DNA of 19,910 nucleotides from an uncultured Clostridium sp. (GTDB taxonomy: Bacteria > Bacillota > Clostridia > Lachnospirales > Lachnospiraceae), in contig CATWBR010000019.1 in assembly GCA_958349075.1 (NCBI GenBank), positions 1 through 19,910 of the forward strand. Direction: 5' to 3'. This document shows positions 1 through 7,675 of the stretch, piece after piece. Below the pieces are notes generated by a model that was given only the letters and a program-made list of their open reading frames with translations, was not told where the DNA came from and did no database searches. The position numbers were made by a program, and so were the translations under genes. The number at the start of each line of letters is the position of its first letter. Within the stretch, counting starts at the first letter, position 1.

Positions 1-22
1 GTTTTAGTTTACATTTAGATAA

Positions 23-51
23 ATCTTACCAATTGCAGGGAAGATTGTCAA
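23..51 (-). promoter_or_regulatory. Candidate promoter reading out of the window
   Basis: On the minus strand there is a perfect TTGACA (51-46), a 17-base spacer and TAAGAT (28-23), which matches four of six positions of the -10 consensus. It lies downstream of the operon terminator in AT-rich DNA, so it would drive a minus-strand gene beyond the left edge. No start codon for that gene is visible, so this is a motif match only. Confidence 0.4.
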
Positions 52-83
52 CTATATATTATCAAAAGTTAACACTTCAAATT

Positions 84-135
84 AAGAAAGAGAATGGTGA
101 AGCCGTATAAACCGCGCTTCATCATTCTCTTTCTT
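84..135 (-). terminator. Long hairpin, likely operon terminator
   Basis: Two 19-base arms (84-102 and 117-135) are complementary except for one position that forms a G-U pair, around a 14-base loop. The stem begins 10 bases after the stop codon of the AAA+ ATPase gene, the last gene of the operon. On the minus-strand RNA the stem ends in a CUUUCUU-rich arm followed by AAUUUG, so the U tract is weak and partly inside the stem. The arms are A-rich and U-rich on opposite sides, so the hairpin could also act on a transcript coming from the left. Placement and stem length make a terminator the best reading; RNA stabilisation is an alternative. Confidence 0.7.
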
Positions 136-145
136 CTGAATTTTA

Positions 146-1879
146 TTACCATTCCAAATCTTCCGTTCCCAGCTTCCTGCCGTATTTCAGATAATGGATC
201 CTGAGAGCCTCCTGAATATCGCTTTTTCGGATTCCTCTGTTCCCGGCGGCCGCCAGGTAGGCCGCCTGTATCACCACCTCCCTGATATTGCTGCCCGAAA
301 GTTCAAAACGGGCCGAAGGGATTTCAAACTTAAGTTCCTCCTCCACGGCGGCCTGCTCCGGAAACATCCGCTGCCAGAGCAAAAGCCTCATCTCAGATGA
401 GGGAAACGGGAAACGAACCAGAAACCTGATTCTCCGTTTGAATGCATCATCGATATTGTTAACGTAATTGGTGGCCAGTATTGAGACACCGTCATACTCT
501 TCCAACTTTTGAAGGAGAAATCCCGTCTCCATATTGGCATACCGGTCATTGGAATTTCCCACCTCCGAGCGCTTGGCAAACAGTCCGTCCGCCTCGTCGA
601 AGAAAAGAACGGCTCCACTCTTCCCCGCACCGCGAAAGAGGGTGGAAACGTTTTTTTCCGTTTCACCGATATATTTGCTAAGCAGCCTCGATACATCCAC
701 CTTATACAGTTTTTTCCCAAGTTCACCCGCAATCACCTGGGCGGCCATTGTCTTTCCGGTTCCGGGCGGGCCGAAGAAAAGAGCAGAGATCCCATTGCCG
801 TAAGGATCCTTTTTTCCAAATCCCCACTGTTCCTTTACTATCGATTTATATTTCACCTGATTGCAGATTTGACGCAGGAGGTTTTCGCTTTCCCGTTCCA
901 GTATCAGATCCTCCCATGCATAAACAACCCTGACCTGGGTACAGAAAGCGCCGCTCCGTCCGGTTCCGGTTTCCGCACAGGACACGGCAGGGCGGCCGGT
1001 TCCGGAGAGTCGCCTGCATAGGTACTCGGCCTCTTCCTCCGGCTCCTCCCTGCCCTCCGCCTTTTCATATTCCAGGACAACCCGCTCCGTTTTAAGGCCC
1101 GTAAAAGCGGCTATCAGCTCCCCGGCCATACTTCTTAGGGAACGTTTTTCTTCTTTTCCAATATGGCTTAACTCCGTCATGGAAACAACGGCCTCCGCCT
1201 GTTCTGCCGTAACGGCGTCCCTAAAACGGCCGTTTAACCAAATCCCGCTTTCCAGGTAACTCCAGGCCATGTCCGAGACTACGAGGGGCTGCGACAGCCT
1301 GGAATATCCGGACGGTTCCGTCTCCCATTTTAAAAGACCTGAATCAAAAAGTCTTTTCAGTCCTCCCTCATTCCCCGTTCCCCCGCCGGTTTTTTCTGCT
1401 CCAAACACCAGGGTACACAGGGAGATGCACAGGCCGGCTGACGGCTGACGGGCAGCCACATTATCCTGGATATATCCGTAAATTCTTTCGTATTTCCGGT
1501 CATATTCGGGGGCAGCCGCAAGAAAAAAACACAGGATTTCCCTGTCATCCAGGCCGAAATCACGGCAGAGTTTCCAGATTCCATCCTGCACGGTCCGCCC
1601 CCTGGCCTTTAAGTACCCATAAATTTCTTTTAAATCCCGGCCAAGCTGCTCCTCTGCCTCCCTGTCACAAGGCGCAGGGCGGGGGGCCAGCGCTTCGCCG
1701 CACTCTGCGGGTGTAATGACGATTCCACGCATTTCCAGCCGTTTGCCCCAGAGATCGCGGATCGTAAATACGGCCGAGCACAAGGCGTCCACAAAGAGAA
1801 GCGCCTCCCCGGCTGCCTCCTCTTTTGTCTTGTAGCCAAGAGGCTCCTTCACTTCAATATACTGACTGAACTGATTCAT
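146..1879 (-). CDS. AAA+ ATPase of contractile injection systems (Afp15/Pvc15-like)
   Basis: A 577-residue ATPase. Visible motifs are Walker A GPPGTGKT (about 370-377), Walker B VLFFDEAD (about 424-431), sensor 1 ATN (about 469-471) and a KRRIRF segment (about 481-486) carrying arginine-finger candidates. These form one classical AAA+ module in the C-terminal half. The N-terminal 300 residues are an unrecognised, mostly helical and charged region, as is common in the eCIS ATPases. Family members sit in nearly every eCIS locus and are thought to help particle assembly. The open frame extends upstream to 2035, but that part overlaps the preceding gene out of frame. The ATG at 1879, four bases after the previous stop, is therefore taken as the start although its Shine-Dalgarno is poor, which suggests translational coupling. 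It is the last gene of the operon. Confidence 0.9.
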   Translation of the reverse strand: MNQFSQYIEVKEPLGYKTKEEAAGEALLFVDALCSAVFTIRDLWGKRLEMRGIVITPAECGEALAPRPAPCDREAEEQLGRDLKEIYGYLKARGRTVQDGIWKLCRDFGLDDREILCFFLAAAPEYDRKYERIYGYIQDNVAARQPSAGLCISLCTLVFGAEKTGGGTGNEGGLKRLFDSGLLKWETEPSGYSRLSQPLVVSDMAWSYLESGIWLNGRFRDAVTAEQAEAVVSMTELSHIGKEEKRSLRSMAGELIAAFTGLKTERVVLEYEKAEGREEPEEEAEYLCRRLSGTGRPAVSCAETGTGRSGAFCTQVRVVYAWEDLILERESENLLRQICNQVKYKSIVKEQWGFGKKDPYGNGISALFFGPPGTGKTMAAQVIAGELGKKLYKVDVSRLLSKYIGETEKNVSTLFRGAGKSGAVLFFDEADGLFAKRSEVGNSNDRYANMETGFLLQKLEEYDGVSILATNYVNNIDDAFKRRIRFLVRFPFPSSEMRLLLWQRMFPEQAAVEEELKFEIPSARFELSGSNIREVVIQAAYLAAAGNRGIRKSDIQEALRIHYLKYGRKLGTEDLEW

Positions 1880-1883
1880 ACAT

Positions 1884-4589
1884 TTAATAATGTTCCAGGA
1901 ATAACTCTGCCTGGGACTGATCCTCCATCTGATAATAAGTGTCACACCGGTATACATAGGCCCTGGCAGCCAGGTCCGACTTGTCCATTTTAAGCACCTG
2001 TGCAAACTTCTGTCTGGCCTCGTAGTAATTTCCACATTGAAATGCTTTCAGTCCCCCTTGGAAAACCGGATCCGTTTTCTTTTTATTCCGGAATACCTCG
2101 GGAGAATCCCCGTCATATGCATCGTACAAAAGTTCGGCCCGGTCTGAGAGATCCAGCTTCAGATAACCGATCGGCCTCACGTGGTACCGCTTGGTAAAAT
2201 CAGGAATTTCCCCGGCAGCCGTGCCGGTTATCAGAATCCCTGCCCCATACTTGACCGCCAGGCCGCTTAAATAACCGGCCAGAGTCACGCTCTCGGACAT
2301 GGTCTTCACCGCCGCCCGCTCTTTCTGGCCCACGATTCCAATCCTTATGTTTCCTCTGGCTATGCCGATCCCCATATGGACGGCATCCTCCTCCTGAGTA
2401 TGATGTTTCTCGCAGATCGCCACCGCCGTTTTGAGGGCATCCTCGGGATGGTCCGGAAAATAGGCAAGCGCCCCGGCTTCCAGCATGTGATCCACAATCC
2501 CTCCGTGTTCCGCTACCGCGGGCACCAGAACGCGCATCATTCCGTTAATCTTCGAATAGATTTCTTCCCCGTCCATGCTCCGCGCCGACAGAAAGAAATC
2601 CGGACTGTCGGCAGCCATCACCGATGCGGTCAGTTCCCTGTGGTCACCCAGTTCCAGCTTTGTAATATCCTCCCTGTCCAGTATCCTGAAGACCCTCTGC
2701 GGAACAAATTTTTCATAACCGGTCAGGCATTGTCCTATATATTCAACCTGATGTCCAATCTGCTGCGACATCCTGTTAAAGGCCCTGGAGATATCTGCCA
2801 CCTCATCCTTACCATGGGTCTTTACGGCGAGGCTGTAATGCCCGTCCGCCATCTTGTCCACCGCCTCCTTAAGAAGGGCGAGAGGGTGCAGGGAAAAACG
2901 CAGTATAACCGAAAGAATCAACAATAAAAGGAGAAAGAACAAAAGCAGACGGAACTGGATCTGCCCCGCTTGTTTCTGGCTTCCGTACAAAAGCGCTCCC
3001 AGGCTCATCCCGCTTTCCATGACGCCGATGCTTCTGCCGCCTCTATCCAGGATTGGGACATAGAGGGCGAGCCAGTTCCCCTCCTGATCATTGTAGGCAG
3101 TCCGGACCACCACTCCCATATCCATGGCTTTCTCCATCAGTTTCATCTGCTCCCTGTCGCGGTAATAGTCCACTCTGGCGCCGTAGTAATTGTCATCCAC
3201 CACCACATACCTGAGGGAATCTCCCTCCATCACGTATACCCACTGATAAGTTCTGCTTATCACCGGTTCTCCCTTATCGTTCCCCAGCGTATAAAGGCGC
3301 TTAGGAAGTATGCTGTAATCCTCGCCCCCAAACAGCTTTTCATACATCTTGTCCCGGGGAATATCGGAAATGCTGACTGCCTGAAGATCCTCCGGCTTTA
3401 TCCGGCTTAACCGGTTGTCCGCCAGCGCATAAAGCAGGTCATATCCCGACCGCATACTGTACTGCGTGAATATCTGTTTCATCTGTCCGGCAAGAATCGG
3501 CTCCCCCGCCAGAATCACGGACACCAGGATCAAAAGCAGCTTTGCCAGAACCGATATGATTCCGCCGCTCTTTTTCAGGTAAAAGGAACAGGCCGAAACA
3601 AGCAGGAATCCGGATAACGTGACGCAGACAAAGGCCAGAAATCCGTGTTTCAGTTGTTCTGAGCCCGAATAAACGGCTTCCGAGAGCAGCATTTGAGGAT
3701 TTCCTTCATAGTCGAAAACGGCCGCAATCCTTCTGCTTCCGGTCAAATCCAGGGCGGCACACCAATTCTGCTCCCCATAGTGGAGCGGCAGGATATCTTT
3801 GTATCCAAGTTCCTGTCCGGGAAGGCCGACATCCGTGATGGAAAAAAGGCGGCTCCGGTTTCCGTAGGCAAAGTCTATGGCCTCCACCCCCTCACTCTTT
3901 ATCTCTGTATAGACAATGCGTCCGCCGTCTATGCAGATGTGGGCCTTATCATTGCCCGTCCCCCCGTCCTGCTCTCCAAATTCACTCCCATTTTTATAAA
4001 ACCGGCTGTTGAAATCGGACCAGATTATTCCCTGTTCCGGATCATAACAGGCCTCCACGATATGGCTGTACGGAAAATCGGCCTCGTAAATGATTTCTTC
4101 CTTCCCATCCGGATATTTTTTTATAAAACTTGTCCTTTCACCTTCTTTCGAGGGTTTCGCATAGTAGAGGCAGCCGTCTATAACCTGGCACTGAACCGCT
4201 TTTCTGCCTTCCAGCTCCCAGACCGGCCTGAGTTTTCCACCCTCAAAATCACACCAGAGAACTGCAGCTTCCTCCCTCTCTTCCTCCATTGAAATATTAT
4301 ACCGGTAGACGTAGAGTTTGCCGTCCTCCGCCGCCCACAGATGCGTATAAGCGCTCCACCATATTCCGGAAAGCTTGGGAACCGTAATCCGTTTACTTAC
4401 CACGCCCTCATGGGTCAGCTTCAGGAAATCGTAATTTGTGCCGTCGTTGTCCAAAACAAAAAGAGAGTCACCGCCATATACCATATCGCTGACCCCGGTC
4501 AGGGACAGGCGGGAAGAAAGAGGACCTTTCCATATTCCCGCCAGCGCCGCAAATAAAAGAATGACAAGCATAACTCTTTTTCGTTTCAT
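1884..4589 (-). CDS. Membrane receptor with HAMP and degenerate class III cyclase-like domain
   Basis: A 901-residue protein. In order: signal-anchor helix (about 5-22); a region to about 310 rich in short beta-like repeats with Asp-Gly turns, propeller-like, unassigned; two close hydrophobic helices (about 315-337 and 344-364); a soluble segment (about 366-545) in the place of a Cache-type sensor; a third strong helix (about 547-567); HAMP (about 564-616); a class III adenylyl/guanylyl cyclase-like domain (about 625-825) introduced by the typical FVPQRVFRIL segment; and a TPR-like tail (about 840-900). The cyclase domain is defective by motif. The usual GGxxxKxxGD is GGIVDHMLEAG, losing the Lys and the second metal Asp. 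The usual VNxAxR is VTLAGYL, losing the transition-state Asn and Arg. I therefore infer a signal relay or protein-interaction role rather than cyclic-nucleotide synthesis. The RBS is GGAGG before an ATG. It sits between the PAAR-like and ATPase genes, so it is co-expressed with the injection machine. Confidence 0.85.
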   Translation of the reverse strand: MKRKRVMLVILLFAALAGIWKGPLSSRLSLTGVSDMVYGGDSLFVLDNDGTNYDFLKLTHEGVVSKRITVPKLSGIWWSAYTHLWAAEDGKLYVYRYNISMEEEREEAAVLWCDFEGGKLRPVWELEGRKAVQCQVIDGCLYYAKPSKEGERTSFIKKYPDGKEEIIYEADFPYSHIVEACYDPEQGIIWSDFNSRFYKNGSEFGEQDGGTGNDKAHICIDGGRIVYTEIKSEGVEAIDFAYGNRSRLFSITDVGLPGQELGYKDILPLHYGEQNWCAALDLTGSRRIAAVFDYEGNPQMLLSEAVYSGSEQLKHGFLAFVCVTLSGFLLVSACSFYLKKSGGIISVLAKLLLILVSVILAGEPILAGQMKQIFTQYSMRSGYDLLYALADNRLSRIKPEDLQAVSISDIPRDKMYEKLFGGEDYSILPKRLYTLGNDKGEPVISRTYQWVYVMEGDSLRYVVVDDNYYGARVDYYRDREQMKLMEKAMDMGVVVRTAYNDQEGNWLALYVPILDRGGRSIGVMESGMSLGALLYGSQKQAGQIQFRLLLFFLLLLLILSVILRFSLHPLALLKEAVDKMADGHYSLAVKTHGKDEVADISRAFNRMSQQIGHQVEYIGQCLTGYEKFVPQRVFRILDREDITKLELGDHRELTASVMAADSPDFFLSARSMDGEEIYSKINGMMRVLVPAVAEHGGIVDHMLEAGALAYFPDHPEDALKTAVAICEKHHTQEEDAVHMGIGIARGNIRIGIVGQKERAAVKTMSESVTLAGYLSGLAVKYGAGILITGTAAGEIPDFTKRYHVRPIGYLKLDLSDRAELLYDAYDGDSPEVFRNKKKTDPVFQGGLKAFQCGNYYEARQKFAQVLKMDKSDLAARAYVYRCDTYYQMEDQSQAELFLEHY

Positions 4590-4607
4590 CGTCTTCCTCC
4601 GGTTCTG

Positions 4608-4991
4608 TCAAGTCTGGATATTCATTGTCCCCGGCATTGTAATCTGAATACATCCTCCCCACGCGCACATCAGTTTTGAATCAGATGTCAGCGCCGGTTT
4701 CCCGGAAATTAAAATCCTCGGATTGCCGGGCGCCCACGGTCCCGCAGTTACCGGTATGCATGGCATCGGCGTCAGCACTCCCAAAGCCGCAGCCGTTGCG
4801 GCTGCCACCGTGGGATTTGCCAAGGAGGAACACATGCCGAAAGGCTGGATATTGACCAGGGGCACCTGATCCATGATGGAGGCAAGCGCCTGGCTGCTCA
4901 TCACCTTGGCTGCGGGCAGTACATTAAAGACGGATGGCGCCGCACCAAAACTACAGTTTAGCAGCGCTCCGCCGCATACACATAAACTCAT
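4608..4991 (-). CDS. DUF4280 PAAR-like spike-tip protein
   Basis: A 127-residue cysteine-containing protein with the DUF4280 pattern: CxCGGALLNCSFGAAPS at the start, a central INxQPFGMC-type segment, LTPMPCIPVT, then SGKPAL and LMCAWGGCIQ near the end. DUF4280 is a PAAR-like family. PAAR proteins form a small metal-stabilised cone capping the spike of contractile machines, and they can carry effectors. The cysteines at about 4, 6, 13, 54, 78, 108 and 113 fit such a fold. There is no C-terminal extension, so no toxin is fused to it. It has a strong RBS (CAGGAGGGG) before ATG. It lies between the cap gene and the membrane receptor, away from the needle gene it would decorate. Confidence 0.85.
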   Translation of the reverse strand: MSLCVCGGALLNCSFGAAPSVFNVLPAAKVMSSQALASIMDQVPLVNIQPFGMCSSLANPTVAAATAAALGVLTPMPCIPVTAGPWAPGNPRILISGKPALTSDSKLMCAWGGCIQITMPGTMNIQT

Positions 4992-5028
4992 TTCATCCCC
5001 TCCTGTCTAATCATAATTTTGCTGCTGT

Positions 5029-5658
5029 TCATTCCGTGCGCGGCACGGCTTCAATGTGGATTTCCTTCACTCTCGTCACTTTCTTGAACAGTTTGGATTC
5101 CAGTCTGACCGGAGAAACTTTATAAAACAGAGAAAGCCGGTAAGGATCCCCGAAGCCGCTCCACAGTTTCATTTTTTCCCCGATATCCATATTTTCAAGT
5201 TCCAGTTTCAAATCTTCATTTCCCGTCTCAGGCCCCGATTCCAGTATGGGATTGTCATGGAACAACTGCATCACGCCTCCCAGAATCCGGTGTTCTTCTT
5301 CCGTGCGGTAGCGCAGATCCATAGTCAGATACGTTGTCACCATATAATGCAGATCCAGAAACATGGGAGGATACTGCAGATACTTCTGATCGACCTGCTG
5401 CAGCCCGTTAACCCGGATATCTTCATCCTCCCGCACATCGTAGAGATAAAGCCCCAGGATGATATCGGAGTGGTCGGCCGGACTGCAGAGGCCTATGTTG
5501 TCCTGGCTCTGGAGCAGCCCCGGCACCAGGTTTTCCCGGAGCATGCCAAGCAGGTTCCTGCTGACGGAAGAAACTACCGTGTAATCGGCGGACGCCTGTT
5601 TTACAGACGGATATCCTTCTTTCCTCCGAAGCCACCAGGGAATTTTTCTTTCACTCAC
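5029..5658 (-). CDS. DUF4255 tail-terminator (cap) protein, Afp16/Pvc16-like
   Basis: A 209-residue protein with the DUF4255 pattern: an N-terminal VVSSVSRNLLGMLRENL helix, then a SPADHSDIILGLYLYDV strand region, then YPPMFLDLHYMVT and a helix with LGGVMQLFHDNPIL. In Afp and PVC the homologue closes the distal end of the tube and sheath and sets final length. The frame is open upstream to 5718. The GTG at 5658 is preferred because AAGGAGG sits eight bases before it (5673-5667). The upstream codons also lie inside the MORN gene, whose last eight bases overlap this start (GTGAGTGA). The overlap implies translational coupling. The N-terminal 20 residues are basic (KIPWWLRRK) and longer than I would expect for this family. 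Confidence 0.87.
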   Translation of the reverse strand: MSERKIPWWLRRKEGYPSVKQASADYTVVSSVSRNLLGMLRENLVPGLLQSQDNIGLCSPADHSDIILGLYLYDVREDEDIRVNGLQQVDQKYLQYPPMFLDLHYMVTTYLTMDLRYRTEEEHRILGGVMQLFHDNPILESGPETGNEDLKLELENMDIGEKMKLWSGFGDPYRLSLFYKVSPVRLESKLFKKVTRVKEIHIEAVPRTE

Positions 5659-7660
5659 TTCCAGGTCCTCCTTTTTCATTTCTGACGGAAACAGGGTCAT
5701 TTTCTCTGTTTGCGGCATCCCCTGCAGGCCCGGTACCGCCTCTTTTTACGTCGCTCCCGTCCTCTTCCCGCCCCGCCTCATCCCCATTCGGAGACAGTTC
5801 CTCTCCAACGGGCAATTCCTCATCCGCAGTCAGCTCCTCTTTTGGAGTAACGAGGATCCCATTTCTGAATTCCCCCTCCTGTTCCGTCTTTCCGGTGGCT
5901 GGATCGTAGCAGATTCCGTAGCCGTTGCGGGCGCCCAGAAGGAAATTGCCCTGGTATCGCAAATTGCCGGAATCATCATACTCCATCCCCTCTCCGTCAT
6001 AACGGCCGAGCCGGAAGTTTCCGCTGTATACCGGCAGGCCGGATCGCGGCGCATAGAGCATCCCCTCTCCATCGTACATACCTCCGGCAAAACCGCCCCG
6101 GTAGACGAGCCCGGTGCCGGAATACAGTTTTCCCTCACCGTCATACTCTCCGTTTTTAAACCCGCCCTCATACACAACGAGTCCGGCCTCATAAGCCACC
6201 CCTTCACCGTCCGGCCGTCCCTCCGCAATACTTCCGCTGTAGCGGACCGTTCCGTCCGAATCATAGAGGTAACCTTTGCCCTCCACAAAAACGCCTCTCT
6301 CAAATACTCCGTTTTCCTGTACCCGGCCGTCCTCATAGGATACGCCTTGCCCATCCGGAATGCCGTTTCTAAAGCTTCCCTCATACACAAGCCGGTCATC
6401 CCGGTAAAGGCGGCCTGCACCATCATACAAACCTTTCTTGAAACCGCCCTCATACACAAGTCTTCCTTCGGAGTCGCGTGAAATCCCTTCTCCTTCCATC
6501 TCCCCCTTGACGAAACCGCCCTCATAGATGAGAGCGCCCGCTTCGTCATAGAGAGAACCGTTTCCGTCATAGCTGCCGGCCAGAAATTCTCCCTGATACT
6601 TGACACGGCCCGTTCTGCTGTAAAGAATTCCCTGGCCGTCATACCGGTCAGCGAGGAAATTCCCCTCATAGAGAAGCCCGCCATCCCGGGTATACTCAAA
6701 ACCATATCCCGTCCGCCTGCCGTCCTCCAGCCTCCCCCTAAAGAGAGGGCAGGAGGACGTTTCCTCTATGATCTCAACTTTGCCGCTGTATTCCTTTACC
6801 GCCTCATCGCTATTCGCAAACGTTCTTGTCAGATACGCCGCCTCAACGACAGGATACACCCTCTCCTTCCAGGAAGAAACCAGCAAAACGGCCGCGGCCG
6901 ATATCACTAAAAGGCCGGAAATGATTTTAAGTATTCCGGCCAGAAGGCCCGCCTTTTTTTTCAGTCGGGCGGCAAACGGCTCTTTTTTCTTTTCAGGAGG
7001 AAAACGCTCCTCCGTCACCAAGACAGCCAGAGACAGATACTCCTGGTAGATTTGGAGAAATGTCTCCAAGTCACCCGAAGCCAGCTTCTTAAAAAGTTCA
7101 TCCAGCTCGGGATAAAAACCGCCCTCCGCCTCTCCGGCAAAGAGAAGCCTTAAAAGCCCGCCCGCCTTTTCTCCTGCCTCAGAAACGGAAGCTCCCGCAA
7201 TCTGAGCCGTATCGGAAAAACCGTAGTAAAAATTCACCGTCCGGTCCGGCGCAATGAGAATCTCATCCGCCTCCAGTTCTTCACACTGTAAAAACAACGG
7301 AAAGTTTAAAATGAGCATCTGCTCCAGGATAGCTTTGCCCGTCAGGAACCGTTCCTCCATTGACAGTTGCTCTGCCGCTAAATATTCTCTCAGGGGAATG
7401 CCGCCCTTCCATAGGAAAGCCAGAAAAAGACTGTCTTTTTCAAAAAAAACCTCCAGAAGATCGGTAAACGCCCCGTTTTCTTCCAGTTCTTTTATATAGG
7501 GGATGGACTCCCTGGCCAAATCCGTTTTTTCGAACTGTACCATATGGATGAGCCGTTCCTCCCCATCCTGGACGGTTTTCCACAGTCCGTGAACGGTCTT
7601 TCCCTTTGAATCCATCGTCCGTACCAGCTCATAGATCCGGCTCATGCTCCTTACCGCCAT
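5651..7660 (-). CDS. Membrane-anchored MORN-repeat protein with kinase-like N-terminus
   Basis: A 669-residue protein with three parts. Residues 1-235 resemble the order of a protein kinase fold: a start like YELVRTMDSKG, a C-lobe-like segment GGIPLREYL, a helix ILEQMLILNF, then DEILIAPDRTVNFYYGFSD where kinases have NILIxxDGxVKLxDFG. The HRD and DFG aspartates are not visible, so it would be a pseudokinase. One transmembrane helix follows (about 238-263), preceded by lysine clusters (KKK and RLKKK), which puts the N-terminus in the cytoplasm by the positive-inside rule. Residues about 307-604 are 12-13 MORN repeats of 23-25 residues (Y-x-G-x-F-x-x-G-x-x-D-G-x-G-x-x-Y). The last 60 residues are acidic, Gly/Pro-rich and probably disordered. 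Cytosolic pseudokinase, one helix and an outer domain is also the plan of EssB/YukC of type VII secretion. I infer an anchor or assembly role. It has an AAAGGAG RBS and an ATG start. Confidence 0.85.
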   Translation of the reverse strand: MAVRSMSRIYELVRTMDSKGKTVHGLWKTVQDGEERLIHMVQFEKTDLARESIPYIKELEENGAFTDLLEVFFEKDSLFLAFLWKGGIPLREYLAAEQLSMEERFLTGKAILEQMLILNFPLFLQCEELEADEILIAPDRTVNFYYGFSDTAQIAGASVSEAGEKAGGLLRLLFAGEAEGGFYPELDELFKKLASGDLETFLQIYQEYLSLAVLVTEERFPPEKKKEPFAARLKKKAGLLAGILKIISGLLVISAAAVLLVSSWKERVYPVVEAAYLTRTFANSDEAVKEYSGKVEIIEETSSCPLFRGRLEDGRRTGYGFEYTRDGGLLYEGNFLADRYDGQGILYSRTGRVKYQGEFLAGSYDGNGSLYDEAGALIYEGGFVKGEMEGEGISRDSEGRLVYEGGFKKGLYDGAGRLYRDDRLVYEGSFRNGIPDGQGVSYEDGRVQENGVFERGVFVEGKGYLYDSDGTVRYSGSIAEGRPDGEGVAYEAGLVVYEGGFKNGEYDGEGKLYSGTGLVYRGGFAGGMYDGEGMLYAPRSGLPVYSGNFRLGRYDGEGMEYDDSGNLRYQGNFLLGARNGYGICYDPATGKTEQEGEFRNGILVTPKEELTADEELPVGEELSPNGDEAGREEDGSDVKRGGTGPAGDAANRENDPVSVRNEKGGPGSE
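5667..5673 (-). promoter_or_regulatory. Ribosome binding site deciding the GTG start at 5658
   Basis: AAGGAGG on the minus strand, eight bases before the GTG of the DUF4255 gene and inside the last codons of the MORN gene. It supports an eight-base gene overlap and coupled translation. Confidence 0.7.
5849..6742 (-). repeat. MORN repeat array within the membrane protein
   Basis: About twelve complete units plus a partial one, each 23-25 codons, corresponding to residues 307-604 of the host protein. The core is Y-E-G-x-F-x-x-G-x-x-D-G-x-G-x-L-Y. One unit is irregular (ENGVFERGVFVEGKGYLY, about 449-466) and interrupts the array near its middle. The units differ enough that this is an old protein-level repeat, not a recent DNA expansion. 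Confidence 0.88.
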
Positions 7661-7675
7661 AAATAAAATCTCCTT

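Noticed and set aside
1880..2035. N-terminal extension of the AAA+ ATPase
   Set aside because: It lies inside the receptor gene, reads as basic, tryptophan-rich shadow sequence, and a credible ATG follows the receptor stop by four bases.
5659..5718. N-terminal extension of the DUF4255 protein
   Set aside because: It lies inside the MORN gene and would not be needed for the domain; AAGGAGG is placed correctly for the GTG at 5658.
5849..6742. Tandem DNA repeat or CRISPR-like array
   Set aside because: The periodicity is of protein MORN units of 23-25 codons with diverged DNA and an open reading frame throughout; there are no constant repeats with unique spacers.
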